NCBI GenBank assembly: GCA_007121975.1
Contig: SKJO01000023.1
Coordinates: forward strand, 1 to 8,406
Length of the DNA: 8,406 bases
From: Nitriliruptoraceae bacterium
GTDB taxonomy: Bacteria > Actinomycetota > Nitriliruptoria > Nitriliruptorales > Nitriliruptoraceae
Direction: 5' to 3'
Shown here: piece by piece, positions 1-4,906 of the stretch
Layout: each line of letters opens with the position of its first letter
Position numbering within the stretch: the first letter of the stretch is position 1
The notes under the pieces: generated by a model
The model's input: only the letters and a program-made list of their open reading frames with translations
Told to the model about the DNA's origin: nothing
Database searches by the model: none
Made by a program: the position numbers and the translations under genes

Positions 1-260
1 AGGTCGTGCGCGAGGAGTGCGACGAGGGCCGGACCGCGATCGTCACGACCCACGACGTGGGGACCGCCGCACTCGCCGACCTCGTCGTGGTCATGGCAAC
101 CCGGCTGATCGCGGCGGGCGAGCCCGCGACCGTGCTGCGCTCCGAGGTGCTCGCCGAGGCCTACGGGGGCCACCTGCACGAACTCGATGACGGCGGCCAC
201 GTGCTCGACGAACCGGCACCGCACGACGGCCACCAGCGGGCCAGCGACCGTCCCCGCTGA
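1..260 (+). CDS. ABC transporter ATP-binding protein, zinc/manganese type (C-terminal fragment)
   Basis: Only the last ~85 codons are inside the window; the reading frame is open from base 3 and stops at 258-260. The visible part starts after the Walker B region and contains the H-loop, seen as the residues TTHD with the switch histidine, followed by a hydrophobic strand ending in VVVMATRLIAAGEPATVL, the usual tail of an ABC ATPase. The end (YGGHLHELDDGGHVLDE, then a His/Asp-rich stretch) is like the C-termini of ATPases from zinc and manganese uptake systems (ZnuC/MntB type), which is family knowledge rather than proof. The ATPase would couple ATP hydrolysis to a membrane permease coded outside the window. 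The next gene on the same strand starts 200 bp later with its own promoter. The transported metal is inferred mainly from the metal-related neighbours. Confidence 0.75.
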   Translation, partial: VVREECDEGRTAIVTTHDVGTAALADLVVVMATRLIAAGEPATVLRSEVLAEAYGGHLHELDDGGHVLDEPAPHDGHQRASDRPR

Positions 261-264
261 CCAG

Positions 265-294
265 CCGCATCGGGCCGCATCGGGCCGCATCGGG
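265..294 (+). repeat. Three tandem copies of a 10-bp unit
   Basis: CCGCATCGGG occurs three times head to tail directly after the stop codon of the ABC ATPase. The copies are perfect. The function is unknown; it could be a slippage product in the 3' untranslated region. Confidence 0.8.
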
Positions 295-355
295 CTGCAG
301 CGAGGCGAACGATGCCGGACCGGCGGCGGCAGCACGGCGGCAGACCGGTGACGGA

Positions 356-393
356 CAACCGGCACCGCGGCAGGCCGGTTGCGGGTAGCCCGC
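356..393 (+). other. Two consecutive hairpins between the ABC gene and the next promoter
   Basis: CAACCGGC (356-363) pairs with GCCGGTTG (374-381) across a 10-nt loop, and GCGGG-TAG-CCCGC (381-393) can form a second small hairpin sharing one base. They lie just upstream of the promoter at 404-432. No T-tract follows, so they are at best a weak or factor-assisted terminator of the upstream ABC operon. Confidence 0.35.
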
Positions 394-403
394 GAGAACT
401 CCC

Positions 404-432
404 TTGCTCCTAGGAATCGTTCCTACTATGGT
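404..432 (+). promoter_or_regulatory. Promoter with -35 TTGCTC and -10 TATGGT, 17-bp spacer
   Basis: TTGCTC (404-409) and TATGGT (427-432) are separated by 17 bp. TACTAT (424-429) is an alternative -10. The spacer is almost filled by the palindrome at 411-425, so a bound repressor would block RNA polymerase. The downstream start codon is 30 bp away at 462. Confidence 0.5.
411..425. promoter_or_regulatory. Zur-like 15-bp palindromic operator (site 1)
   Basis: TAGGAATCGTTCCTA is a 7-1-7 palindrome with one mismatch. Its layout (T, three variable bases, AATCrTT, three variable bases, A) matches the general layout of actinobacterial Zur boxes as I remember them, with G/C replacing A/T in the variable positions. 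A nearly identical site is present at 2462-2476. Binding by Zur, another Fur-family protein or the local ArsR protein is inference. Confidence 0.6.
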
Positions 433-461
433 TCCCCGACACCCGATCGAAGGAACCCGAC

Positions 462-824
462 ATGACCGCAATCCACACCCGTCACCGCACGGGACTGTGG
501 GCACTGCTCGCCGTCCTGGCCGCGCTGGCACTGGCGCTGGGCACCCCGGCCACCGCCATCGCTGACGACGACGACCACGGCCACTCGCATGACGACGACG
601 ACCACGGCCACTCCCACGACGACGACGACCACGGCCACTCCCACGACGACGACGACCACGGCCACTCCCACGACGACGGGACGCCGGCCGGAGGCGCCGA
701 CGCAGGCATGGGCGGCGCCGCGACCTCGACCTCACCTGCGGGTGCGCTGCTGTGGCTGGCGGCCGTGATGGCGCTGGCCACGCTCGGCGCTGCCGTGTAC
801 CGACGGCAGGCGACCACGCGCTGA
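462..824 (+). CDS. Secreted, membrane-anchored Asp/His-repeat protein (putative metal-binding surface protein)
   Basis: This 120-aa protein is probably an extracytoplasmic metal binder. An N-terminal signal peptide (hydrophobic core about residues 12-27) ends in TAIA, giving likely cleavage after Ala34. The mature protein then starts with four perfect copies of DDDDHGHSH (residues 35-70), a run of carboxylates and imidazoles suited to Zn, Ni, Cu or Ca. A Gly/Ala/Ser/Thr linker (73-94) leads to a hydrophobic segment (95-113) and the basic tail RRQATTR. That C-terminal layout resembles a sortase sorting signal, but no LPXTG or LAXTG motif is present; the nearest sequence is TSTSPAG. The start is supported by AAGGA at 450-454. 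The class F sortase gene begins 19 bp downstream, so the two are probably one operon behind the Zur-like box. I know no characterised homologue; zinc is inferred from context. Confidence 0.85.
   Translation: MTAIHTRHRTGLWALLAVLAALALALGTPATAIADDDDHGHSHDDDDHGHSHDDDDHGHSHDDDDHGHSHDDGTPAGGADAGMGGAATSTSPAGALLWLAAVMALATLGAAVYRRQATTR
564..671 (+). repeat. Four tandem 27-bp coding repeats (DDDDHGHSH x4)
   Basis: Four in-frame 27-bp units start at 564, 591, 618 and 645. The last three units are identical at the DNA level and the first differs only in its last codons (synonymous). This is typical of recent expansion by slippage, so copy number may vary between strains. Confidence 0.95.
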
Positions 825-843
825 CCCGCCCGTCGAACAGGTG

Positions 844-1626
844 ATGTCGCCAGGCAAGGCGACGAGCAGGCCGTCCCTGAGAGGGATCGGCCTGCTCGTC
901 GTGCTGGCGACCGTTCTCACCGGCGCAGCAGGACCCCCGCAACTCAGCGTTGGTGACACGACCCCAGCGGCCACCCCGCCCCCGGTCGATGCGCCGGTCC
1001 TCGGGGACGCATCCCCGCAGCAGGCGGATGCGGCGGATCATCGGCCGCAGGCGCAACTGGACCAGGCGAGCCGGCCCCCCGCGGTGCGCAACGCCATCGA
1101 GGCCTCCCGTCCCTCACGACCTGCACACCGGGAGGCTGACCGGCCCGTGCGGGTGCGGGTGCCCGGACACGACGTGGACGCACTGGTCGCCGCCACCGGG
1201 CTCGATGCGCAGCGCCGACTGCAGGTCCCCGAACCCGACCTCGCCGGATGGTACGAGCGCTGGCCCCGGCCCGGGGAGGCCGGTCCCGCGATCCTGGTCG
1301 GCCACGTCGACTCGCACGACGGCCCGGCGGTGTTCCACGGCCTGCTCGGCGTGCGTACCGGCGACATGGTCGAGATAGAGCGCGCCGACGGGGTGATCGC
1401 GCGCTTCGTGGTCGACCGGATCGAGCAGCACCCCAAGGACGCATTCCCGACGCAAGGGGTGTACGGGCCGGTGGCGACGCCCGAGCTGCGGCTGATCACC
1501 TGTGGGGGTCCCTTCCTCCGTGAGCAGGGCAGCTACCGGGACAACGTGATCGTGTTCGCACGGCTGGTCGAGCTCGTCGCGACCCGATCCGCGACACCAT
1601 CCCGGGCCAGGCATCCCTCGGCGTAG
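844..1626 (+). CDS. Class F sortase
   Basis: Sortases are cysteine transpeptidases that cut a C-terminal sorting signal outside the cell and attach the protein to the envelope. Counting from the ATG at 844 (260 aa), an N-terminal hydrophobic anchor lies at about residues 14-30, then a long Pro/Ala-rich linker to about 100, then the sortase domain. The catalytic triad is complete: His154 in LVGHVDS, Cys220 in LITCGG and Arg232 in SYRDN. The motifs LVGHVDS, FPTQGVYG and LRLITCGG are characteristic of the actinobacterial class F group. GTG at 841 is an equally possible start; there is no strong ribosome site, so translation may be coupled to the Asp/His-repeat gene that ends 19 bp upstream. Its substrate may be that neighbour, although the neighbour lacks a standard motif. 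A short basic tail follows the domain. Confidence 0.9.
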   Translation: MSPGKATSRPSLRGIGLLVVLATVLTGAAGPPQLSVGDTTPAATPPPVDAPVLGDASPQQADAADHRPQAQLDQASRPPAVRNAIEASRPSRPAHREADRPVRVRVPGHDVDALVAATGLDAQRRLQVPEPDLAGWYERWPRPGEAGPAILVGHVDSHDGPAVFHGLLGVRTGDMVEIERADGVIARFVVDRIEQHPKDAFPTQGVYGPVATPELRLITCGGPFLREQGSYRDNVIVFARLVELVATRSATPSRARHPSA

Positions 1627-1660
1627 ACTGCCGGCCCACCCCCTGCCGAGGCCCGCCCGC

Positions 1661-1981
1661 GTGGAGCGCGATCCGATCCATCACGATGCCGTCGAGCGCG
1701 CGACGGACATCTTCCGCGCGCTCTCCAACCCCGTGCGGGTCGCCATCGTGCGGGAGCTCGCGCTCGGCGAGCGCGCCGTGCACGAGTTGGTCGAGGCGCT
1801 CTCGGTCCCCCAGCCCCGCATCTCCGAGCATCTCGCGACCCTGCGCGGGGCCCGACTCGTCGATCGGGAGCGCCAGGGACGCTCCGTGACCTACCGCCTC
1901 ACCGACCACCACGTGGCCCACATCGTCGAGGACGCGGTCGTGCACGCGGGTGAGCAGGGGTCGACGAACGATACATCGTGA
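1661..1981 (+). CDS. ArsR/SmtB-family metal-sensing repressor with alpha5 zinc site
   Basis: This 106-aa winged-helix protein has the size and fold pattern of ArsR/SmtB repressors, dimers that leave DNA when metal binds. Residues 15-47 (DIFRALSNPVRVAIVREL onward) give the first helices, about 49-62 (VPQPRISEHLATL) the recognition helix, and 68-80 the wing. Near the C-terminus, Asp82, His84, His95 and Glu98 show the offsets 0, +2, +13 and +16. This is the spacing of the alpha5 zinc ligands Asp104/His106/His117/Glu120 of SmtB, so the site looks complete. No alpha3 cysteine site (CxC) is present. The predicted inducer is therefore Zn(II), or possibly Co(II). The GTG start at 1661 is 34 bp after the sortase stop; the ribosome site is weak (CGAGG at about 1647). 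The 3' end overlaps the promoter of the next gene, which it probably controls. Confidence 0.9.
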   Translation: MERDPIHHDAVERATDIFRALSNPVRVAIVRELALGERAVHELVEALSVPQPRISEHLATLRGARLVDRERQGRSVTYRLTDHHVAHIVEDAVVHAGEQGSTNDTS

Positions 1982-2006
1982 CATCGCGATACTTCGATGC
2001 TACGCT
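1968..2006 (+). promoter_or_regulatory. Promoter and candidate ArsR operator upstream of the His-rich gene
   Basis: GTGACA (1978-1983) and TACGCT (2001-2006, preceded by TGC) are spaced 17 bp, a plausible -35/-10 pair. They overlap the stop codon of the ArsR gene. Around them are a direct repeat CGATACATCG (1969-1978) / CGATACTTCG (1987-1996) 18 bp apart, the palindromes ACGAT-AC-ATCGT (1968-1979) and ATCGCGAT (1983-1990), and the inverted pair CATCG-N8-CGATG (1982-1999). These are reasonable half-sites for the neighbouring SmtB-like repressor; binding is inferred. Confidence 0.5.
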
Positions 2007-2034
2007 GAAGGGCAGCCGATCCCGGAGCCCAGCG

Positions 2035-2331
2035 ATGCCAACCTGCACCACCCATGACGCGCACACCCACGTCCACGGCCCCGACTGCGGGCACGCGGCC
2101 GTGGAGCACGACGGCCACGTCGACTACCTGCACGACGGTCACGTCCACCACCTGCACGGCGACCACGTCGACGAGCACGATCTCGGCAACGCACACGTCG
2201 TCGCCGCCCCCCACGACCACGTCCACGGGCCGGACTGCGGCCACCCCACCGTCGAGCATGGCGACCACGTCGACTACCTGCACGGCGAGCACCGCCACGC
2301 ACACCACGGCGACCACTACGACGAGCACTGA
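2035..2331 (+). CDS. Duplicated His-rich metal-binding protein (cytosolic, putative zinc buffer)
   Basis: A 98-aa protein with 28 histidines and no signal peptide or membrane segment. It consists of two 37-aa copies, residues 12-48 and 62-98, each running HVHGPDCGH-xx-VEH-xx-HVDYLH and ending DEH, joined by a 13-aa linker. Each copy contains one cysteine (Cys18, Cys68) among the histidines. I recall short single-copy proteins with GPxCGH...HGDHVDYxHDGH...DEH motifs in actinobacteria and cyanobacteria, sometimes misnamed zinc transporter permease; here the unit is doubled. A role in binding or buffering zinc in the cytosol fits the ArsR/SmtB gene 53 bp upstream. The ATG at 2035 has CCGGAG (2022-2027) 7 nt upstream. 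A GTG at 1978 would extend the frame but falls within the promoter. A terminator follows at 2358. Confidence 0.85.
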   Translation: MPTCTTHDAHTHVHGPDCGHAAVEHDGHVDYLHDGHVHHLHGDHVDEHDLGNAHVVAAPHDHVHGPDCGHPTVEHGDHVDYLHGEHRHAHHGDHYDEH

Positions 2332-2357
2332 GGACGCCGAGCGCAGCACGCTTCCAC

Positions 2358-2384
2358 ACGGGCAGGCCGCAGCGGCCTGCCCGT
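2358..2384 (+). terminator. Strong terminator-like hairpin after the His-rich gene
   Basis: ACGGGCAGGCC (2358-2368) and GGCCTGCCCGT (2374-2384) form a perfect 11-bp GC-rich stem with the 5-nt loop GCAGC. It lies 26 bp after the stop codon. A short pyrimidine run (TCCCCT) follows in place of a true U-tract, as is common in high-GC genomes. Confidence 0.8.
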
Positions 2385-2461
2385 TCCCCTGCCGCCACGC
2401 CGTCGATCGACACTGCGTCGGACGGCGTTCCGCCCGACGACGTTCCGTCCGCCATGGGTAA

Positions 2462-2476
2462 TAGGAACGATTCCGA
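2462..2476. promoter_or_regulatory. Zur-like palindromic operator (site 2)
   Basis: TAGGAACGATTCCGA, read on the other strand, is TCGGAATCGTTCCTA and differs from site 1 at 411-425 by one base. The 13-bp core GGAATCGTTCCTA is identical. It ends 7 bp before an extended -10, so binding would cover the -35 region. The shared operator suggests one regulator for both units. Confidence 0.6.
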
Positions 2477-2480
2477 TACT

Positions 2481-2489
2481 TGCTATCCT
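2481..2489 (+). promoter_or_regulatory. Extended -10 promoter element for the flavoprotein gene
   Basis: TGC-TATCCT matches the extended -10 form (TGn before the hexamer). No good -35 is visible; the Zur-like box occupies its place. Transcription would begin near 2496, leaving about 23 nt of leader before the ATG at 2519. Confidence 0.45.
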
Positions 2490-2518
2490 TCCGGTCGCAC
2501 CCGACGACCGAGTCCCGG

Positions 2519-3754
2519 ATGGCCCACCAACCCCCTGCGACCAGCACCGATCCGATCGTGATCCTCGGTGCCGGACCGGCCGGTCTGGCCTGCGCCACCG
2601 TCCTGGCCTGTCACCACCATCCCCGCCAGCTGCGGATTCTGGACCCCTCGGGGACCTGGCTGAGCGACTGGCGCCGCCGCTTCGCCCAGCAGGAGATCCC
2701 CACGCTGCGCTCCCCCGCGGTCCACCACCCCCACCCGGACCCGTTCGCGCTGCTGGGTACCGGGGACCGGGAGGGGCTGGTCCGCAGCGGGGGAACCTAC
2801 CTGCCGACCCCGGCGCGCTTCGAGACGTTCGTCGACGAGCTCACCGGGCACCTCGGGCTCGCGGACCGGGTGGAGCCGCTGCATGCGCTCGGCCTCGAGC
2901 AGGGCACCGGGGGCCAACCCGTGCTCGCGCTGTCGGATGGCACCCGGCTGCCCGCGGACCGGGTCGTGGTGGCGACCAACGCCCGCCGGGCGGTGATCCC
3001 CCCCGCACTGCGCGAGCTCGTCGGCGACCCCCGGGTCGCGACCGGTGAGCAGGCCGATGTGCGCACCGCGTGCGAGTCGCGCATCACCGTCATCGGCGGT
3101 GGGCTGTCGGCTGCCCACCTGGCGATCGGCGCCGCGCAACGCGGCGCGCGGGTCACGATGCTGGCCCGCCGCCGGCTGACGGTGCGGCGCTTCGACGTAC
3201 ACCCGAGCTGGCTCGGCCCCCGCAAGCTGCGACCCTTCGCCGCCGAGGCCGACCCGGTGGTGAGACGCCGTGCCATCGAGGTGGCCCGGGGCGGAGGGAG
3301 CATCCCCCCGCGGATCCACGCACGGCTGCACGAGTGCGTCGAAGCCGGACGCGTCGAGCTGCGCGAGCGCGCATCGGTGATCGGGGCCGACCAGCGGCCG
3401 GCGGGGATCGTGCTGCACCTCGACAACGGCACCGCGGTCGAAACCGACCGCCTGTGGCTGGCGACCGGTGGCCGGGTGGACGTCAGCGCCGATCCACTGC
3501 TGGCCGGGCTCGCCACGCACACGGTGATCGCCGACGGGCTCCCCGAGCTGTGCGAGGACCTGACGTTCCCCGGCACCCGCGTGCACCTGGCGGGCGCCGC
3601 CACGGGGCTGCGGCTGGGGCCGACCGCCGGCAACCTCATCGGGCACCGACGGGCCGCGGCCCGGATCGCGGCAGCGGTCCGGGGCGAGGACCCGGAGCGG
3701 GCCGATCGGATCCAGACCGGTGCCGGCGCCTGCCCCCGGCTGCCTCGGTGGTGA
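2519..3754 (+). CDS. FAD/NAD(P)-binding oxidoreductase, putatively metal-regulated
   Basis: A 411-aa two-dinucleotide-binding-domain flavoprotein. The N-terminal FAD Rossmann motif GAGPAG is at residues 17-22. A conserved block TLRSPAVHHPHPDP (62-75) follows, and a second nucleotide-binding motif VIGGGLSAAH lies at 191-200 (NAD(P)H). ATGGRV (315-320) is the typical end of the second domain, and the C-terminal LAGAATGLRLGPTAGNLIGH (357-376) closes the FAD site. The layout is that of flavin monooxygenases and related NAD(P)H-dependent oxidoreductases; the substrate cannot be told. The ATG at 2519 is chosen over a TTG at 2480 because the TTG lies in the -10 element; the ribosome site is weak. 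The gene is cut off from upstream transcription by the terminator at 2358 and has its own Zur-like operator. It could modify a metallophore or work as a zinc-limitation reductase, but that is only a guess. Confidence 0.85.
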   Translation: MAHQPPATSTDPIVILGAGPAGLACATVLACHHHPRQLRILDPSGTWLSDWRRRFAQQEIPTLRSPAVHHPHPDPFALLGTGDREGLVRSGGTYLPTPARFETFVDELTGHLGLADRVEPLHALGLEQGTGGQPVLALSDGTRLPADRVVVATNARRAVIPPALRELVGDPRVATGEQADVRTACESRITVIGGGLSAAHLAIGAAQRGARVTMLARRRLTVRRFDVHPSWLGPRKLRPFAAEADPVVRRRAIEVARGGGSIPPRIHARLHECVEAGRVELRERASVIGADQRPAGIVLHLDNGTAVETDRLWLATGGRVDVSADPLLAGLATHTVIADGLPELCEDLTFPGTRVHLAGAATGLRLGPTAGNLIGHRRAAARIAAAVRGEDPERADRIQTGAGACPRLPRW

Positions 3755-4021
3755 CCCCCGTGGAGGGGCCCGGTAAGCGGTGCTGAACGCGAGTGGGCGA
3801 GCCTGGGGGCGGCGGTGGGTGTTGCCGGCTGGTTGCCTGACGGGGGTGGAGGGACGACGTTACCGCTGCGGGCCGGCCGCTTGGACGGACCGGCTACTGC
3901 GCTGCACGGCCTGGGCTGGCCGCGGTACCCGGTCGTGGGTGCGCGGGGCACCGTGCGACCTCCCCTCGACCGTTCGGCGACCCAACGGCGACGACGACCG
4001 GCGGCCGCACAGGTGGTCAAG
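3755..4021. other. Intergenic stretch with no gene recognised
   Basis: This is the first part of the convergent gap between the flavoprotein gene and the HIT gene. Open frames exist on both strands, but they are arginine/proline-rich and run into repeats and antisense to the HIT gene, as expected for random high-GC DNA. I see no tRNA, no clear terminator and no promoter. The 17-bp string CGACGACCGGCGGCCGC near 3993-4009 recurs at about 4225-4241. Confidence 0.6.
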
Positions 4022-4198
4022 AACGCGCGTCCACGCGAGATTCCCGCCTCCCGGGACCACCGACGGGCCCACAACGCGCGTCCACGCGAGATTCCCGCCG
4101 CACGGGACCACCGACGGGCCCACAACTCGCGTCCACGCGAGGTTCCCGACCCCCGGGACCACCGACGGGCCCACAACGCGCGTGGACGAGAGTTTCGC
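4022..4198. repeat. Tandem 51-bp intergenic repeat, block A (3 units plus a terminal variant)
   Basis: Three units of 51 bp start at 4022, 4073 and 4124, then a truncated variant at 4175-4198. Each unit has the core CGCGTCCACGCGAG followed by rTTCCC and the conserved GGACCACCGACGGGCCCACAA. Unit 3 contains a perfect palindrome CTCGCGT-CC-ACGCGAG (4126-4141). The terminal variant carries CGCGTGGACG, the reverse complement of the core CGTCCACGCG, so the block ends with an inverted core. Confidence 0.9.
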
Positions 4199-4300
4199 CC
4201 CCCGGCGGCGACGAGCGGCGGCCGCGACGACCGGCGGCCGCGAAGATGACGGCGCCGGCCGTCACCAGACCGTCACGGCACCGCGTGCGGCCCAGAACCC

Positions 4301-4420
4301 GCGGCCACGCGAGGTTCCCACCCCCCGGACCACCGACGGGCCCACAACTCGCGTCCACGCGAGGTTCCCGACCCCCGGGACCACCGACGGGCCCACAACG
4401 CGCGTGGACGAGAGTTTCGC
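4301..4420. repeat. Intergenic repeat, block B (copy of block A's end)
   Basis: One degenerate unit starting near 4301, one full unit from 4346 and the same terminal variant. Bases 4327-4420 are identical to 4105-4198 over 94 bp, an offset of 222 bp. The first unit is one base shorter (CCACGCGAG cores at 4305 and 4355, 50 bp apart instead of 51), which breaks any shared reading frame and argues that the repeat is not coding. Confidence 0.9.
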
Positions 4421-4506
4421 GCCGCCGGCCGCAACGAGCGGCGGCCACGACGGCAGCAACGAGCAACCGCCGCGACGACCGCAACGATCAGCACCCGATC
4501 ACCCGC

Positions 4507-4872
4507 TCAGCCGTCCTCGGGTGCCGGTCCGCTGTCGATGTGCCGCAGCTGCCGCCCCCCGAGCACGTGGAAGTGCAGGTGTTCGATCGCCTGGCCGCCC
4601 CGGCTGCCGACGTTGGTCGCGATCCGGTAGCCGTTGGCCACACCTTGCTCCTCGGCGACCCGACGTGCGAGCCGGAAGCAGGTCGCGAGCAGCTCCGCGT
4701 CGGCGTCAGTGAGCTCGTGCGCGGAACCGACGTGCCGCTCAGGCACGATGAGCACGTGCACCGGCGCGCGGGGAGCAATGTCGCGGAACGCGATCACGCC
4801 CTCGTCCGCGCCGACCCGCTCGGAGGGCACCTCCCCCGCCACGATCGAGCAGAACAGACACGTGTTCGCCAT
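4507..4872 (-). CDS. HIT-family (HINT-like) nucleotide hydrolase
   Basis: A 121-aa protein of the histidine triad family, hydrolases of nucleoside phosphoramidates and acyl- or aminoacyl-adenylates. The triad HLHFHVL is at residues 98-104 (His98, His100, His102). The N-terminal CLFC (Cys5, Cys8) together with the histidine of PERH (His47) and a triad-region histidine matches the zinc site of bacterial HINT proteins. Blocks FCSIVAGEVPSE, AFRDIAPRAPVHVLIVP and YRIATNVGSRGGQ are typical. Length is normal for the family. The start ATG (4872) has GTAGGTG upstream. It lies 34 bp after the stop of the acyl-CoA-synthetase-like gene on the same strand and is probably the last gene of the IclR operon. 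Its active site appears intact. Confidence 0.93.
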   Translation of the reverse strand: MANTCLFCSIVAGEVPSERVGADEGVIAFRDIAPRAPVHVLIVPERHVGSAHELTDADAELLATCFRLARRVAEEQGVANGYRIATNVGSRGGQAIEHLHFHVLGGRQLRHIDSGPAPEDG

Positions 4873-4906
4873 ACGAGCACCTACCGGGTGGGGGATTGCG
4901 TCCAGG

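Noticed and set aside
426..671. A - strand frame coding for a valine-rich repeat protein
   Set aside because: It is the antisense of the Asp/His codon repeats; it has no ribosome site and the + strand frame has signal peptide, promoter and RBS.
1978..2034. GTG start extending the His-rich protein upstream
   Set aside because: The extra residues fall inside the promoter and are not His-rich; the ATG at 2035 has its own ribosome site.
2480..2518. TTG start extending the flavoprotein
   Set aside because: It lies in the extended -10 element, so it would not be transcribed; the ATG at 2519 precedes the normal N-terminus of the FAD motif.
2483..3646. A 387-codon - strand open frame
   Set aside because: Antisense to the flavoprotein gene, which has clear Rossmann motifs; no recognisable features in the antisense product.
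3755..4021. Structured RNA or tRNA gene in the convergent gap
   Set aside because: No T-loop-like sequence, cloverleaf pairing or known RNA signature could be found by eye.
4022..4420. CRISPR array
   Set aside because: The 51-bp units are contiguous and alike along their whole length, without unique spacers, and no cas genes are in the window.
3780..4712. A 310-codon + strand open frame through the intergenic repeats
   Set aside because: It runs antisense into the HIT gene, is Arg/Pro/Thr-rich, and crosses repeat block B where a 1-bp length difference shows no selection for a frame.
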